From CAYRYU01 sp964428355 (lineage in GTDB: Bacteria; Muiribacteriota; Ozemobacteria; Ozemobacterales; Ozemobacteraceae), in contig CAYRYU010000077.1 of assembly GCA_964428355.1 (NCBI GenBank), positions 1 to 35,331 on the forward strand: 35,331 bases of DNA, written 5' to 3'. The notes under the pieces were generated by a model. The model was given only the letters and a program-made list of their open reading frames with translations, was not told the DNA's origin and ran no database searches. The position numbers and the translations under genes were made by a program. Of this stretch, positions 1 through 8,396 are shown piece by piece. Position 1 is the first letter of the stretch, and every line of letters starts with the position of its first letter.

Positions 1-487
1 GGTTGAGTTTCTCCAGGAACCTCAAAAAATCCCGTGAGTAGGTTCCATCGGTCCCGCGAATCTGGAGCGGGGTATCCCCGGAAAACAACACCCCTTCCTC
101 CTGGCAATAAAGGCAGATGGAATCATCGGAATGGGCCTGGACATGGAATACCCTGCAGCTCCGGTCCCCCACCTTGACGATCTCACCTTCCACGAGGAGG
201 CGATCGACGTGGGGACCGGGGGCGAACGCGAGGATCTCGGGATGGAACCGCTTGACGACCTCCCCGAGACCTCCCGCGTGATCGAAATGATTGTGGGTGA
301 GAATCACCCTCTCGATGCCTTCCTTGCCAACCCCGGTATGAATCTTTTCGATTTCCCCGATCACGAAACCATCGATTCCGACATCGATCAGGGTGTTCGT
401 GTCTTCGAGCCGGTTCCAATCGCCCAGTACCAGATGCGAATTGCATGAATACTGGGTCGGGTGCGTGGGAAGAAGAATGACGTTCAC
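1..487 (-). CDS. Metallo-beta-lactamase-fold hydrolase, 3' end cut by window edge
   Basis: About 162 N-terminal residues are visible; the reading frame stays open to base 1, so the C-terminus is missing. The zinc signature HNHFDH lies at residues 65-70, the next metal His at 119 (QAHSDD) and the bridging Asp at 138 (FSGDT). This is the usual ligand order of the MBL superfamily, which includes glyoxalase II-like hydrolases, lactonases and flavodiiron oxygen sensors. The missing C-terminal part would decide the subfamily, so no substrate is named. The frame is open directly after the stop of the upstream cheA, in the same frame. I chose GTG at 487; TTG at 502 is also possible and neither has a strong ribosome-binding site, so translation is probably coupled to cheA. 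The position at the end of a chemotaxis operon suggests an accessory sensory or metabolic role, but this is inference. Confidence 0.8.
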   Translation of the reverse strand, partial: MNVILLPTHPTQYSCNSHLVLGDWNRLEDTNTLIDVGIDGFVIGEIEKIHTGVGKEGIERVILTHNHFDHAGGLGEVVKRFHPEILAFAPGPHVDRLLVEGEIVKVGDRSCRVFHVQAHSDDSICLYCQEEGVLFSGDTPLQIRGTDGTYSRDFLRFLEKLN

Positions 488-514
488 GGCTTCGGCATCC
501 AAAGCCCGGCTGAA

Positions 515-2725
515 TCAAATTTTCGAATGCTCGGCCTCATACTTCACGATCCGGCCAAGGTCGAGAATGATCGCGATGGACCCGTCACCCAGGATCGTGG
601 CTCCCGAACACTCGGGCACTTTCTTGTAGATCTTCCCGAGAGGTTTGATGACGGTCTTGTGTTCCCCGATCACCGAATCAACGACGAATCCGACTCTTTG
701 TCCTCCGATCGTGGAAATGACGATCTGCTCGATCGTGGGCCGCGAATCCGTGATGCTGAAACGGTCACGGAGCGGAATGTAAGGCACCAGAGCTCCACGA
801 ACCTGGGTCAGTTTCTTTTCCGAATCCACATCCTTCTGTGTTCGCCGAAGCTCCACGCACTCCTCGACTGCTGACAGGGGAAGGATGAAGTTCTGCCGTC
901 CGACAGAGACCAGGAGCCCATCGATGATGGCCAGTGTAAGGGGAAGAGTGATCTCGACGTTCGTTCCTTTTCCTGGCTGGCTTGACACATCGACCGATCC
1001 CCGAAGGTCCTCGATGGTCTTCTTCACGACGTCCATCCCGACTCCGCGACCGGAGACGTTGGTCACGATATCGGCCGTGGAAAAACCGGGATGAAAGATG
1101 AATGCGTAGATCTCCTTTTCCGGAAGCTCAACGTCAGATCCGATAAGATTCCTCTCCCTGGCTTTCTTGAGGATTTTCTCCTTGTCGAGGCCTTTTCCGT
1201 CATCCTGCACCCGGATGACCACATTTCCACCCACGTGTTCGGCAGAAAGGTGGATCGTTCCCTTCGACGGTTTTCCCGCATCCAACCTTTCCTCGGGGGC
1301 TTCTATACCGTGATCCGCGGCATTCCGGATGAGGTGCATAAGAGGCTCGTCGAGACGGTCGATGACGGTCTTGTCGATCTCGGTCTCGGCGCCGCTCATC
1401 GTTAGTTCGATCTCTTTTCCGAGATTTCCCGCGAGATCGTGGACGAGCCTCTTGAACTTGCTGAACGTTCCTTCGATCGGAAGCATTCGGATGCTGAGGG
1501 CATTGTCACGGAGACCGTTGGTCAGCCGGTTCACTTCTTCGGAGATCCCTGAAAGATCGTACTGCCTCAGAACCCTGGGGGTATCCTCGGGGGGCGACTC
1601 GCGAAGAATCGCGGAAACCTGTGAAAGTCGCTCTTGGACGGTGACAAGTTCCCCGATGAGGTTCACGAGCTTGTCAAGCTTGAACGAGCTGACACGGATG
1701 TTGGCGGCGGATGGTTCGAGCCGAAGGTGCTGTTCGCGCGCCTCTTTCTGCCGGGATTGTTCCGCGAGGGCGGATGCGATCTTTTCGGGGGTGGTTGCGC
1801 CCCGCTCCACGAGGCGCTCCCCGATCGGCTTTTGCTCCTTGATGGTTTTCTGGAGGTCATCGGTGGTGACATCCCCTCTTTCGAGGAGGATCTGACCGAT
1901 GAGCTGGACCTTTGGAGGAGTCTCGCCGGGCTTGGGAAGCACCGCAACGACCTTCTTCAGTGTTTCCCGGATTTCGATCGGCCTTTTTAGGGCGGCCAGG
2001 AGGCTCTGGGGATCCATCTGGGATTCGGTTTCGGGAGCGAAGGAGTCTTCCATCATCTTCGTCGCCTCGTCCAAGGCGCGATGGGTCAGTTCGGGCAATC
2101 CCGGGATCGCGATGAACTTTCCCGAAGCGATGTCCTGATAGGCCCGCTCGAAGTCGGACAGGAACTCCTCTACGCTCTGAAGACCTTTCTCCCGGGACAA
2201 TGCCCGGATTTCACCGATGGACCTCGCCACCTGGCCGCCCGGAAAAGGGTTTTGAAGATCCGCCTCCAGCTTCCGGAGATGGTCGCGCAGCTCCGTGAAC
2301 ATTTTTAGCGCTTGCTCTTGGACGGCCTTCCGGGGGTCTTCTCCGACGGATTTGCATGCGTTCCGGAAATCCCTAAGGATCTCCTCCGCCTTTTTCGGCT
2401 CGGGAGCCTCCCCCCCGAACGGGGCCTCGATCATTCGGAACATCAGGTCACGGGCCTGGAGCGAAATATCGATCAACTCCTTTGTGACCCGGATGTTCCC
2501 CATCCGGAGATTGTCGAATTCGCTTTCGAGATGATGTGAGAACTTCTGCAACTCGTCGAACCCGACCATTCCGGAAGATCCCTTGATGGTGTGCATTACC
2601 CTGAAGATCCTGTCGATCTCGGACATGTTCCCCGGGTCTTCCCCGAGCTTCAGGAGAGCTTCTTCGAGTTCCGTGAGGTATTCGTGCGCCCCTTCCCGGA
2701 ACAGGGTTTTCAGTTCATCCGACAT
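515..2725 (-). CDS. cheA: Chemotaxis histidine kinase CheA (copy 1, unusual middle region)
   Basis: This is a 736-residue CheA, the kinase that autophosphorylates in response to receptor signals and passes phosphate to CheY. The P1 Hpt domain occupies about residues 1-105, with the phosphorylated His45 in MHTIKGSSG. The P3 dimerisation helices (about 345-410) and the P4 ATPase domain follow, with an N-box HLIRNAADHG near 460 and a G2 box GRGVGMDV near 560. A P5 CheW-like domain closes the protein (about 600-736). I see no P2-like domain; instead residues 275-335 carry two short repeats (IGQILLERG and IGERLVERG) resembling the N-terminal MshEN-type motif of type II secretion and pilus ATPases. 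A strong ribosome-binding site (AGGAGGGG) precedes the ATG. It lies 25 nt after cheD. This is the second CheA of the operon, so the two may have different partners. Confidence 0.96.
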   Translation of the reverse strand: MSDELKTLFREGAHEYLTELEEALLKLGEDPGNMSEIDRIFRVMHTIKGSSGMVGFDELQKFSHHLESEFDNLRMGNIRVTKELIDISLQARDLMFRMIEAPFGGEAPEPKKAEEILRDFRNACKSVGEDPRKAVQEQALKMFTELRDHLRKLEADLQNPFPGGQVARSIGEIRALSREKGLQSVEEFLSDFERAYQDIASGKFIAIPGLPELTHRALDEATKMMEDSFAPETESQMDPQSLLAALKRPIEIRETLKKVVAVLPKPGETPPKVQLIGQILLERGDVTTDDLQKTIKEQKPIGERLVERGATTPEKIASALAEQSRQKEAREQHLRLEPSAANIRVSSFKLDKLVNLIGELVTVQERLSQVSAILRESPPEDTPRVLRQYDLSGISEEVNRLTNGLRDNALSIRMLPIEGTFSKFKRLVHDLAGNLGKEIELTMSGAETEIDKTVIDRLDEPLMHLIRNAADHGIEAPEERLDAGKPSKGTIHLSAEHVGGNVVIRVQDDGKGLDKEKILKKARERNLIGSDVELPEKEIYAFIFHPGFSTADIVTNVSGRGVGMDVVKKTIEDLRGSVDVSSQPGKGTNVEITLPLTLAIIDGLLVSVGRQNFILPLSAVEECVELRRTQKDVDSEKKLTQVRGALVPYIPLRDRFSITDSRPTIEQIVISTIGGQRVGFVVDSVIGEHKTVIKPLGKIYKKVPECSGATILGDGSIAIILDLGRIVKYEAEHSKI

Positions 2726-2750
2726 ATCCCCTCCTTTCCTTCAGATTCGC

Positions 2751-3347
2751 TCAGAACAGCGTGACATCGCTGTCCTTCGCTGCTTTCTCCGCTAGATGTT
2801 TCCTGTAGTTTTCCTCTTCCGCGAGGAGCGTGGCGGCAACACTGGACTGGATCTTCTTGACGAAAACCTCGAACGAGTCGGTGTGGAACTGGATGATCCT
2901 GGTCCAGAAACCGCCTGTGTCTTGGCCCAGAAGACGTATCTTCTCCATTTGAAGATACTCTATCACGAACTTGATGTTTTTTTCCCCGGGGCTGTTCTCG
3001 ACACCGAGGCCGGGGAGAACGCGGGCACCCCCGAAGATCTTCGCGAGAAGCCGGAACCGGGAGGCACCGAGCTTGCACATCTCGTTGATCAGGAGTTCCA
3101 TGGCGTTCACCCCGTACCGGGCGTTGTCGTTGAAGGTGGTCATATCGGCCTTCCCGGGAAGAAGGATATGGTTCATCCCCCCTACCTTTGCAACCGGATC
3201 GTACAGGCAGGCTGAAACGCAGGAACCCAGCAGGGTCTGAAGAACCGCCGCCTCGCGGCAGGCAAAGAGCTGCCCGATATTGAGATGGAAGTTCTTCTTG
3301 GGCCCCGAGGATTGCCCGCGTTCCATGAGGAGTGCCATCTGAACCAA
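2751..3347 (-). CDS. cheD: Chemoreceptor glutamine deamidase CheD
   Basis: CheD deamidates specific glutamines in chemoreceptor signalling helices, converting them to methylatable glutamates, and often works with CheC in adaptation. The 198-residue sequence has the catalytic Cys in LLGSCVSACLYD, the following catalytic His in GGMNHILLP, and the downstream KIFGGARVLPG segment typical of the family. The length is slightly above the usual 160-170 because of a C-terminal helical extension rich in Glu and Lys. The start is uncertain: TTG at 3347 lies close behind a GGAAGGAG ribosome-binding site, and ATG at 3338 is 13 nt from the same site. No CheC is visible in the window, so CheD here may act on its own or with a CheC encoded elsewhere. 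It sits between cheW and cheA. Confidence 0.95.
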   Translation of the reverse strand: MVQMALLMERGQSSGPKKNFHLNIGQLFACREAAVLQTLLGSCVSACLYDPVAKVGGMNHILLPGKADMTTFNDNARYGVNAMELLINEMCKLGASRFRLLAKIFGGARVLPGLGVENSPGEKNIKFVIEYLQMEKIRLLGQDTGGFWTRIIQFHTDSFEVFVKKIQSSVAATLLAEEENYRKHLAEKAAKDSDVTLF

Positions 3348-3395
3348 ACTTCTCCTTCCTTTCCGCCGTCGCCCGGGGAAAATCGGATACCAGCG

Positions 3396-3932
3396 TCAGG
3401 AACCCGCATTCGGGGAATCTGTGTTTTCCTTTTTCCCTCCGGTAACCGCTTCCTGTACGAGGGAAATCTCTTCGGAAGAGAAGACCTTGTCGATGTCGAG
3501 AATCATCAGGAACCTGTCTCCGATCTTGCCCATCCCCTTGAGGAACTCGACGCGGAGTCGGGACCCGATCTTGGGCGGGGGTTCGATCTGGGATGGTTCG
3601 AGCTCGATGACCTCCTGGACAGAATCGGCAAGGGCCCCGATGACCGTCCGCTCGTTCTCGAGCATCACCTCGACCACGACGATACATGTGTTGACCGATT
3701 TTTCAGTCCTGGACATGCCGAATTTCAGGCGCATGTCCACGACCGGAACAACGCTTCCCCGAAGGTTGATCACGCCCCTCATGAATTCCGGGGTCCGGGG
3801 AACCTTCGTGATCGGCGGAAAATCCAGGATTTCCCGGACTTTCGCCACATCGACGGCGTAGACCTCCTCCTCGAGCTTGAAGGTCAGATACTGTACTGAA
3901 GACGTTGCCGCCTTGGATTCTTCACTGGCCAT
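3396..3932 (-). CDS. cheW: Chemotaxis coupling protein CheW
   Basis: CheW is the SH3-like scaffold that links CheA to the chemoreceptor tip. The 178-residue protein shows the expected blocks: VQYLTFKLEEEVYAVDV near the start, the core FMRGVINLRGSVVPVVD, and a C-terminal strand RFLMILDIDKVF. The start is ATG at 3932 because it has a near-ideal ribosome-binding site (GAGGAGG five bases upstream). An upstream in-frame start at 4055 would read into the end of the receptor gene and add a low-complexity leader. The C-terminal 20 residues (TGGKKENTDS region) are unconserved tail. It lies 97 nt after the receptor gene and 48 nt before cheD, in the same operon. Confidence 0.96.
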   Translation of the reverse strand: MASEESKAATSSVQYLTFKLEEEVYAVDVAKVREILDFPPITKVPRTPEFMRGVINLRGSVVPVVDMRLKFGMSRTEKSVNTCIVVVEVMLENERTVIGALADSVQEVIELEPSQIEPPPKIGSRLRVEFLKGMGKIGDRFLMILDIDKVFSSEEISLVQEAVTGGKKENTDSPNAGS

Positions 3933-4029
3933 AAGTACCTCCTCGATCGCTTTCCGGAATGGGGTTCTTCCCCGTCCCGGTTTCCGGCCCCCGGCGAGGC
4001 CCGGAAGACTCGCCAGGGGCTCGGGGGAC

Positions 4030-7000
4030 TCAGAACTTTTCGAACTCGGGGTCATTCTTGTCGGGGGCTTCAGGCCCCAGGTCGAGGTTTACCCCACCGG
4101 GCTTGTTGGCGGGCTGGACTTTCTTTCCCTTGGCCAGTGGCTTGTGTCCCTTGGTGTGGGGGTCCTCCGGTATCGGGACCGCCTTGGCCAGCTGCTGACG
4201 GGACATCGCAGGGTGCTCCCTTACGGCCTGCTGGGCGGACTCGGAGGTTCCGACCTTGAAGAACGAGATGATCGACCTCATCTGCTCGGCCTGCGAGGCC
4301 ATTTCGGCGGAAGTGGAGGCCAGTTCCTCGGAAGCGCCGGCATTCTGCTGGATGATCTGGTCGAGTGACTGGATGGCCTGGTTGATCTGGTTTGCTCCGC
4401 TCGTCTGTTCCTTGCATGCGGCGCTGATTTCCTGGACGAGTTCCGCTGTCTTCTGGATGTCGGGGACGATCTTGGCGAGCATCTCACCGGCTCGGCCCGC
4501 AACCTTCACGCTGGAAGCAGACAGGTCGCGGATTTCTCCCGCGGCCAACTGGCTGCGTTCGGCAAGCTTCCGGACTTCGGACGCGACCACGGCGAAACCC
4601 TTGCCGTGTTCACCTGCGCGCGCCGCTTCGATCGCGGCATTGAGGGCCAGGAGGTTGGTCTGTCTTGCGATCTCCTCGATGATCGAGATCTTCGAGGCGA
4701 TCTCGTTCATGGCCGTAACGGTCTCGGCGACCGCTTTTCCGCCATCCCTCGCATCCTCGGCCGCCTTGCGGGCGATCTTCTCGGTCTGGGCGGCGTTGTC
4801 GGCGTTCTGCTGAATGTTGGAGCTCATCTCCTCCATCGACGAACTGGCCTCCTCCGCGGCGGATGCCTGCTCGTTGGCGCCGCTGGAGAGCTGCTCAGCG
4901 CTGGCGGAGAGTTCGTTCGACCCGTTCGCCACCTGATCCGAGGAGGACTTGATGTCGTTGACCGCTCCGGTCAGCCGCTGGATCATGGATTTGAGGCTCC
5001 GCATCAGCTCGTCCTGGCCGGACCGTTCCTTGACGTCCCATCTGAGGTTTCCTTCGGCGATCCCCTTGGTCATCTCGGTTACCTTCTCCATCGATTCGAT
5101 CAGGAGGTTGAGGTTGTTCTTGATCTCGTTGAAATCGCCGTTGTAGTTCTCCGAGATCTTCTTGGGAACGTCGCCCTTGCTTATCCGATCGACGTATTCG
5201 GCTGCGACGTTCAGGGGGCCCACGACGGCATCAAGGGTCTTGTTGACACCATCGATGATTTTCCGGTAGTCGCCCTGGTGCTTTTCGGGGTCGGCCCTGG
5301 TGGCCAGTTTCCCGGCCACCGCAGCCTGGGCGAGCATGTTGGCGTCGCCAACGAGTGCCTTGATGCTGACGATCGAGTGATTGAGCGATCTCATCAACTC
5401 GTCCTGGGCCGATCTCTCCCGGACCTCGATGTCGAGGTTTCCCGCCGAGATCGACTTGGCCGCCTGGTTGATGTTGTCGAGGGCGTCTATGAGAACGTTG
5501 ATATTGTTCTTGATCTCGTTGAAATCACCCTGGTAGTTGTCCGTGATCTTCTTGGGAAGGTCGCCTTTGCTGATCCGGTCGACGTATTCCGCCGAGACGT
5601 TCAGGGGCCCGATGACGGCATCGAGGGTCGAGTTCACGCCTTCGATGATCTTCCGGTAGTCGCCCTTGTGTTTGGTTGCATCGGCCCGGGTGGCCAGTTT
5701 TCCTTCCAACGCTGCCTTGGTCAGCATGTTGGCATCCACGGCGAGAGAGGTCAGGTTCTCCATGACACCGATGAGGGCCGGCGCAAGCCGGTCGTTCTCG
5801 GACCGCCGTCCCGTCCCGTTTCCGATCTTCCGGTAGGCATCCAGGTCGGAAAGGTCGCCATCGGCGATCTTGTTTGCGGTCCCGATCACGTGGTTCACCC
5901 GCTCCTGGACGTCGTTGACAGCCTGTCCCGTCCGGGCGAAGATTCCCTGGTAGGATCCTTCCACCCGCTTGGTGTAATCGTTGACCGCCATCTTCTGAAG
6001 GACCTGACTTGATTCGACGAGACCGCCGAGACCGTCGATGCAGTTGTTGATGTTGTTCTTGATCTCGTTGAAATCCCCCTGGTAGTTGTCCGTGATCTTC
6101 TTGGGGATGTCGCCCTTGCTGATCCGGTCGATGTACTCGGCGGCGACGTTCAGGGGACCCACGACCGCGTCCAGGGTCCGGTTGAGCCCGTCCACGATCT
6201 TCCTGTACTCACCCTGGTGTTTCTCCGAATTGGCCCGGGTCGCGAGCCGGCCCTCGAGAGCGGCCTTGGTGAGGAAGTTCGTTTCGGTCGCGAGAGCAGC
6301 TATGTTTTCTTTCATCGAAATCATGGCTTTTCCAAGGGTGTCCCCGTCGGAGGATGCCGTGATCGCAATGCTCAGATCGCCTTTTCCGATCCGGTCGGCC
6401 GCATCGGCCTTCGTCTTGAGGGCTCCCACGATCGCCCTGAAGGAATCCGCAAGGTCCCCGATCTCGTCCTTCGAGCGAAAGTCGATGGCGAGGTCGGTGC
6501 GGCCCTGGGCAATGACTCCCGCAGCGTTGGTCAGGGTTCCGACAGTGTCAGTGATCGAGGTCACCACCACGTATCCGAGGAAGAGGACCATCAGGAGGAT
6601 GATCGTCCCACCCAGGAGCGATCCGATCATCATCTGGTTCATGGCAGTCGTCACCTCGCCGGTAACCGCGAGAAAATCGTCGTCATACGCGCCCGCTCCG
6701 ATGATCCAGTCCCAGGGCTCGAAGTAGACGACCCCGACCGTTTTCATCCGGGCCTTGTTTTCCCCCTGGTTCTTCCATGGGTATTTTTCGTAGGCGACTT
6801 CTCCGTCCTTCAGCTTCAGGGCGTTCTCGGTCAGTTTCTGGATGAAGAGGTTCCCGTCCGCATCCTTGGTTTCCCAGATGTTGTTCCCATCCTGTTTCCC
6901 TTCCAGAGAGACGATATAGTGGCCCTTCAGGGGCCCCTTTCCACCGAGGACATAGACATACCCGGTCTTTCCCACCTTCTGTTCCAAGATGAACTTGCGG

Positions 7001-7725
7001 ATTGCCGGGGTAGCTTCCTCCTTGACACCGACATAGAGCATTCCCAGAACGTTTCCTTCGGTATCGAGGATTGGTTCATAAGCGGTTCGGCACCAGTCGT
7101 TGACCACAAGAGCGCGACCGTAGAACGTCTGCTTCTGAAGGATTGTCGAGACGACCGGGTTGGGGCCATCCTTGGTGGAAGCGGGAATGTATGTTCCGAT
7201 TGCCCGCTGGTTGTCCTTCAGGACGTTCGTGGCCACGCGGAGCATGTCGCCTTCACGGTTCATCCTCTGGAAGATCGTACAGGTGCCTCCGACCATGGCC
7301 TTGACCCTGTCGACGACGGGAACCGCCTTCCCCAGGTCGTAACACGGCTCGATGAGCTTGTCTCCGACCATGAGGCGGTTGAGTTCCTTCGTCACCTTGG
7401 TCTTGTCGACCTGGTTTTCGGCATCCCAGTTCAGCTTATCGGTCGAGATCTTGACCCCGCCTTCCTGGTCAAGCACGCTTTTCGCGACCTGGAGGTTGTG
7501 CCTGACCTGCTCCTCCAGAATGTCGTTTGCCGCGGTCAACATCGCCTTGGTGTCCACCGCGATCTGTTTGAGCGCATTCAGATGAGATGCGCTCATCTCG
7601 TCCAGGACGACCTTTTCCGTGTTGGTCTTCTGGTACCCGATCACGACGAGCGTGACCGCCAGTGGTAAAAGGGCGGCAAGGGCAACGATTCCAAGGATCT
7701 TCGGACGCAAACGGATATCTTTCAT
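4030..7725 (-). CDS. Methyl-accepting chemotaxis protein with Cache sensor and triplicated linker module
   Basis: This is a 1231-residue inner-membrane chemoreceptor, about twice the usual length. TM1 spans residues 9-29 and a large periplasmic Cache-type sensor about 30-365 (Cache 3/Cache 2-like, with GGTCTIFQR and GKTGYVYVLGG). TM2 is near 368-392, followed by HAMP. Three repeats of about 78 residues then follow near 481-560, 666-745 and 795-873. Each runs from LATRA through YRKI, TLDAVVGPLNV and EYxDRISKGD to GDFNEIKNN. The cytoplasmic hairpin has the conserved tip EEIARQTNLLALNAAIEAAR near 1015-1057. The roughly 70-residue flexible tail ends in EFEKF, which fits the aromatic-x-x-aromatic pattern of CheR-binding pentapeptides. 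The ATG has an AAGGAG site seven bases upstream. The adjacent cheR and cheD genes probably supply its adaptation enzymes. The ligand cannot be inferred. Confidence 0.95.
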   Translation of the reverse strand: MKDIRLRPKILGIVALAALLPLAVTLVVIGYQKTNTEKVVLDEMSASHLNALKQIAVDTKAMLTAANDILEEQVRHNLQVAKSVLDQEGGVKISTDKLNWDAENQVDKTKVTKELNRLMVGDKLIEPCYDLGKAVPVVDRVKAMVGGTCTIFQRMNREGDMLRVATNVLKDNQRAIGTYIPASTKDGPNPVVSTILQKQTFYGRALVVNDWCRTAYEPILDTEGNVLGMLYVGVKEEATPAIRKFILEQKVGKTGYVYVLGGKGPLKGHYIVSLEGKQDGNNIWETKDADGNLFIQKLTENALKLKDGEVAYEKYPWKNQGENKARMKTVGVVYFEPWDWIIGAGAYDDDFLAVTGEVTTAMNQMMIGSLLGGTIILLMVLFLGYVVVTSITDTVGTLTNAAGVIAQGRTDLAIDFRSKDEIGDLADSFRAIVGALKTKADAADRIGKGDLSIAITASSDGDTLGKAMISMKENIAALATETNFLTKAALEGRLATRANSEKHQGEYRKIVDGLNRTLDAVVGPLNVAAEYIDRISKGDIPKKITDNYQGDFNEIKNNINNCIDGLGGLVESSQVLQKMAVNDYTKRVEGSYQGIFARTGQAVNDVQERVNHVIGTANKIADGDLSDLDAYRKIGNGTGRRSENDRLAPALIGVMENLTSLAVDANMLTKAALEGKLATRADATKHKGDYRKIIEGVNSTLDAVIGPLNVSAEYVDRISKGDLPKKITDNYQGDFNEIKNNINVLIDALDNINQAAKSISAGNLDIEVRERSAQDELMRSLNHSIVSIKALVGDANMLAQAAVAGKLATRADPEKHQGDYRKIIDGVNKTLDAVVGPLNVAAEYVDRISKGDVPKKISENYNGDFNEIKNNLNLLIESMEKVTEMTKGIAEGNLRWDVKERSGQDELMRSLKSMIQRLTGAVNDIKSSSDQVANGSNELSASAEQLSSGANEQASAAEEASSSMEEMSSNIQQNADNAAQTEKIARKAAEDARDGGKAVAETVTAMNEIASKISIIEEIARQTNLLALNAAIEAARAGEHGKGFAVVASEVRKLAERSQLAAGEIRDLSASSVKVAGRAGEMLAKIVPDIQKTAELVQEISAACKEQTSGANQINQAIQSLDQIIQQNAGASEELASTSAEMASQAEQMRSIISFFKVGTSESAQQAVREHPAMSRQQLAKAVPIPEDPHTKGHKPLAKGKKVQPANKPGGVNLDLGPEAPDKNDPEFEKF
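5105..5340 (-). repeat. Receptor linker repeat, third copy
   Basis: This is the membrane-distal copy of the roughly 236-bp coding repeat in the chemoreceptor gene. Nucleotide identity with the other copies is visible at the block encoding EIKNN and at the block encoding GPLNV. At protein level it differs mostly by conservative changes (KKISENYNG in place of KKITDNYQG). The repeats alternate with HAMP-like segments containing DELMRSL and are likely part of a poly-HAMP signalling rod. Confidence 0.75.
5490..5727 (-). repeat. Receptor linker repeat, second copy
   Basis: This is the middle copy of the coding repeat, matching the others through LATRA, YRKI, TLDAV, EYVDRISKGD and GDFNEIKNNIN. Its stretch KKITDNYQGDFNEIKNNIN is identical in protein to the first copy, which suggests recent duplication or gene conversion within the gene. 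Confidence 0.75.
6045..6282 (-). repeat. Receptor linker repeat, first copy
   Basis: This is the membrane-proximal copy of the coding repeat, just after the canonical HAMP domain. It begins with LTKAALEGRLATRA and ends with EIKNNIN. The separation from the second copy (about 100 residues of non-repeated sequence with ESSQVLQKMAVND) is larger than that between the second and third copies. Confidence 0.75.
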
Positions 7726-7778
7726 GCCATTCTCCTTATGTTGTCTCGCCGCCCCTCAAGACGGCTGGATTACCTGGT

Positions 7779-8393
7779 TCAAGCCTGCCGGGACAGTTCG
7801 TTGGCTTTGTAGACCTGGGTGTCGGGGGCGATCTGGATGAAAAGGGAGGAAACCTCGGGGGGAAGCTTCTGGGTATTCTCGTTGGCGAGGTATCCTCCTG
7901 GGGCGAGGGCCCGATGGAACATCCGGAAAACCTCGACCCTTTCCTCGGGTTGGAAATGGAGCAGGACATTCTTGCAGATGATCAGGCTCAGCCCTTCCGT
8001 GATCGGCTCGAGGGACAAAAGATCGTGAAGGTGGAACGTGACCCTCTCCCTCAAACGGTCGACGACCTGGAACTTTTCCGGATCTTCGGTCGGATGGAAA
8101 TACTTTTCGAAGTATTGGTGGGGAATCCTCTCGAGGTCGCCCCGGCTGTAGATTCCCCTTTCGATAATCGGACGGAAATCCGCCTCGATGTCGGTGGCGT
8201 CGATGGTCAGGTTCTGGAAACCGAAATATCCCATGTTTTCCGCAAGGATGATCGCGAGGGAATAGACCTCCTGGCCCATGGCACAGCCGGCGACCCAGAC
8301 CCTGACGCGACTTCTGCCGAGGGTATTGGCGATCATGTTCTTCGCCGCGGTCTCGAGGGTCGGGAGATCCCTGAAGAAAAAGCTGAAAGCCAT
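7779..8393 (-). CDS. cheR: Short chemotaxis methyltransferase CheR lacking the N-terminal helical domain
   Basis: CheR transfers methyl groups from S-adenosylmethionine to receptor glutamates. The 204-residue protein starts directly at the FFRD motif that normally follows the N-terminal helical domain, so that domain (about 70-80 residues in typical CheR) is absent. The SAM-binding loop reads VAGCAMGQEVYSLAI in place of the usual GCSTGEEPYSLA form. The acidic ribose-contact motif is ATDIEAD, and motif IICKNVLLHFQP corresponds to the usual FCRNVLIYF. The gene starts three bases after the stop of the upstream cheA with only a weak AGGA site, so translation is probably coupled. The stop immediately upstream excludes a longer native start. 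The missing domain normally helps bind the methylation helices, so receptor recognition may rest on the C-terminal tether instead. Confidence 0.9.
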   Translation of the reverse strand: MAFSFFFRDLPTLETAAKNMIANTLGRSRVRVWVAGCAMGQEVYSLAIILAENMGYFGFQNLTIDATDIEADFRPIIERGIYSRGDLERIPHQYFEKYFHPTEDPEKFQVVDRLRERVTFHLHDLLSLEPITEGLSLIICKNVLLHFQPEERVEVFRMFHRALAPGGYLANENTQKLPPEVSSLFIQIAPDTQVYKANELSRQA

Positions 8394-8396
8394 GGA

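Noticed and set aside
4606..6012. Long open frame on the plus strand inside the chemoreceptor gene
   Set aside because: It is antisense to a clearly conserved gene, has no family resemblance and reflects the codon bias of the repeated receptor module.
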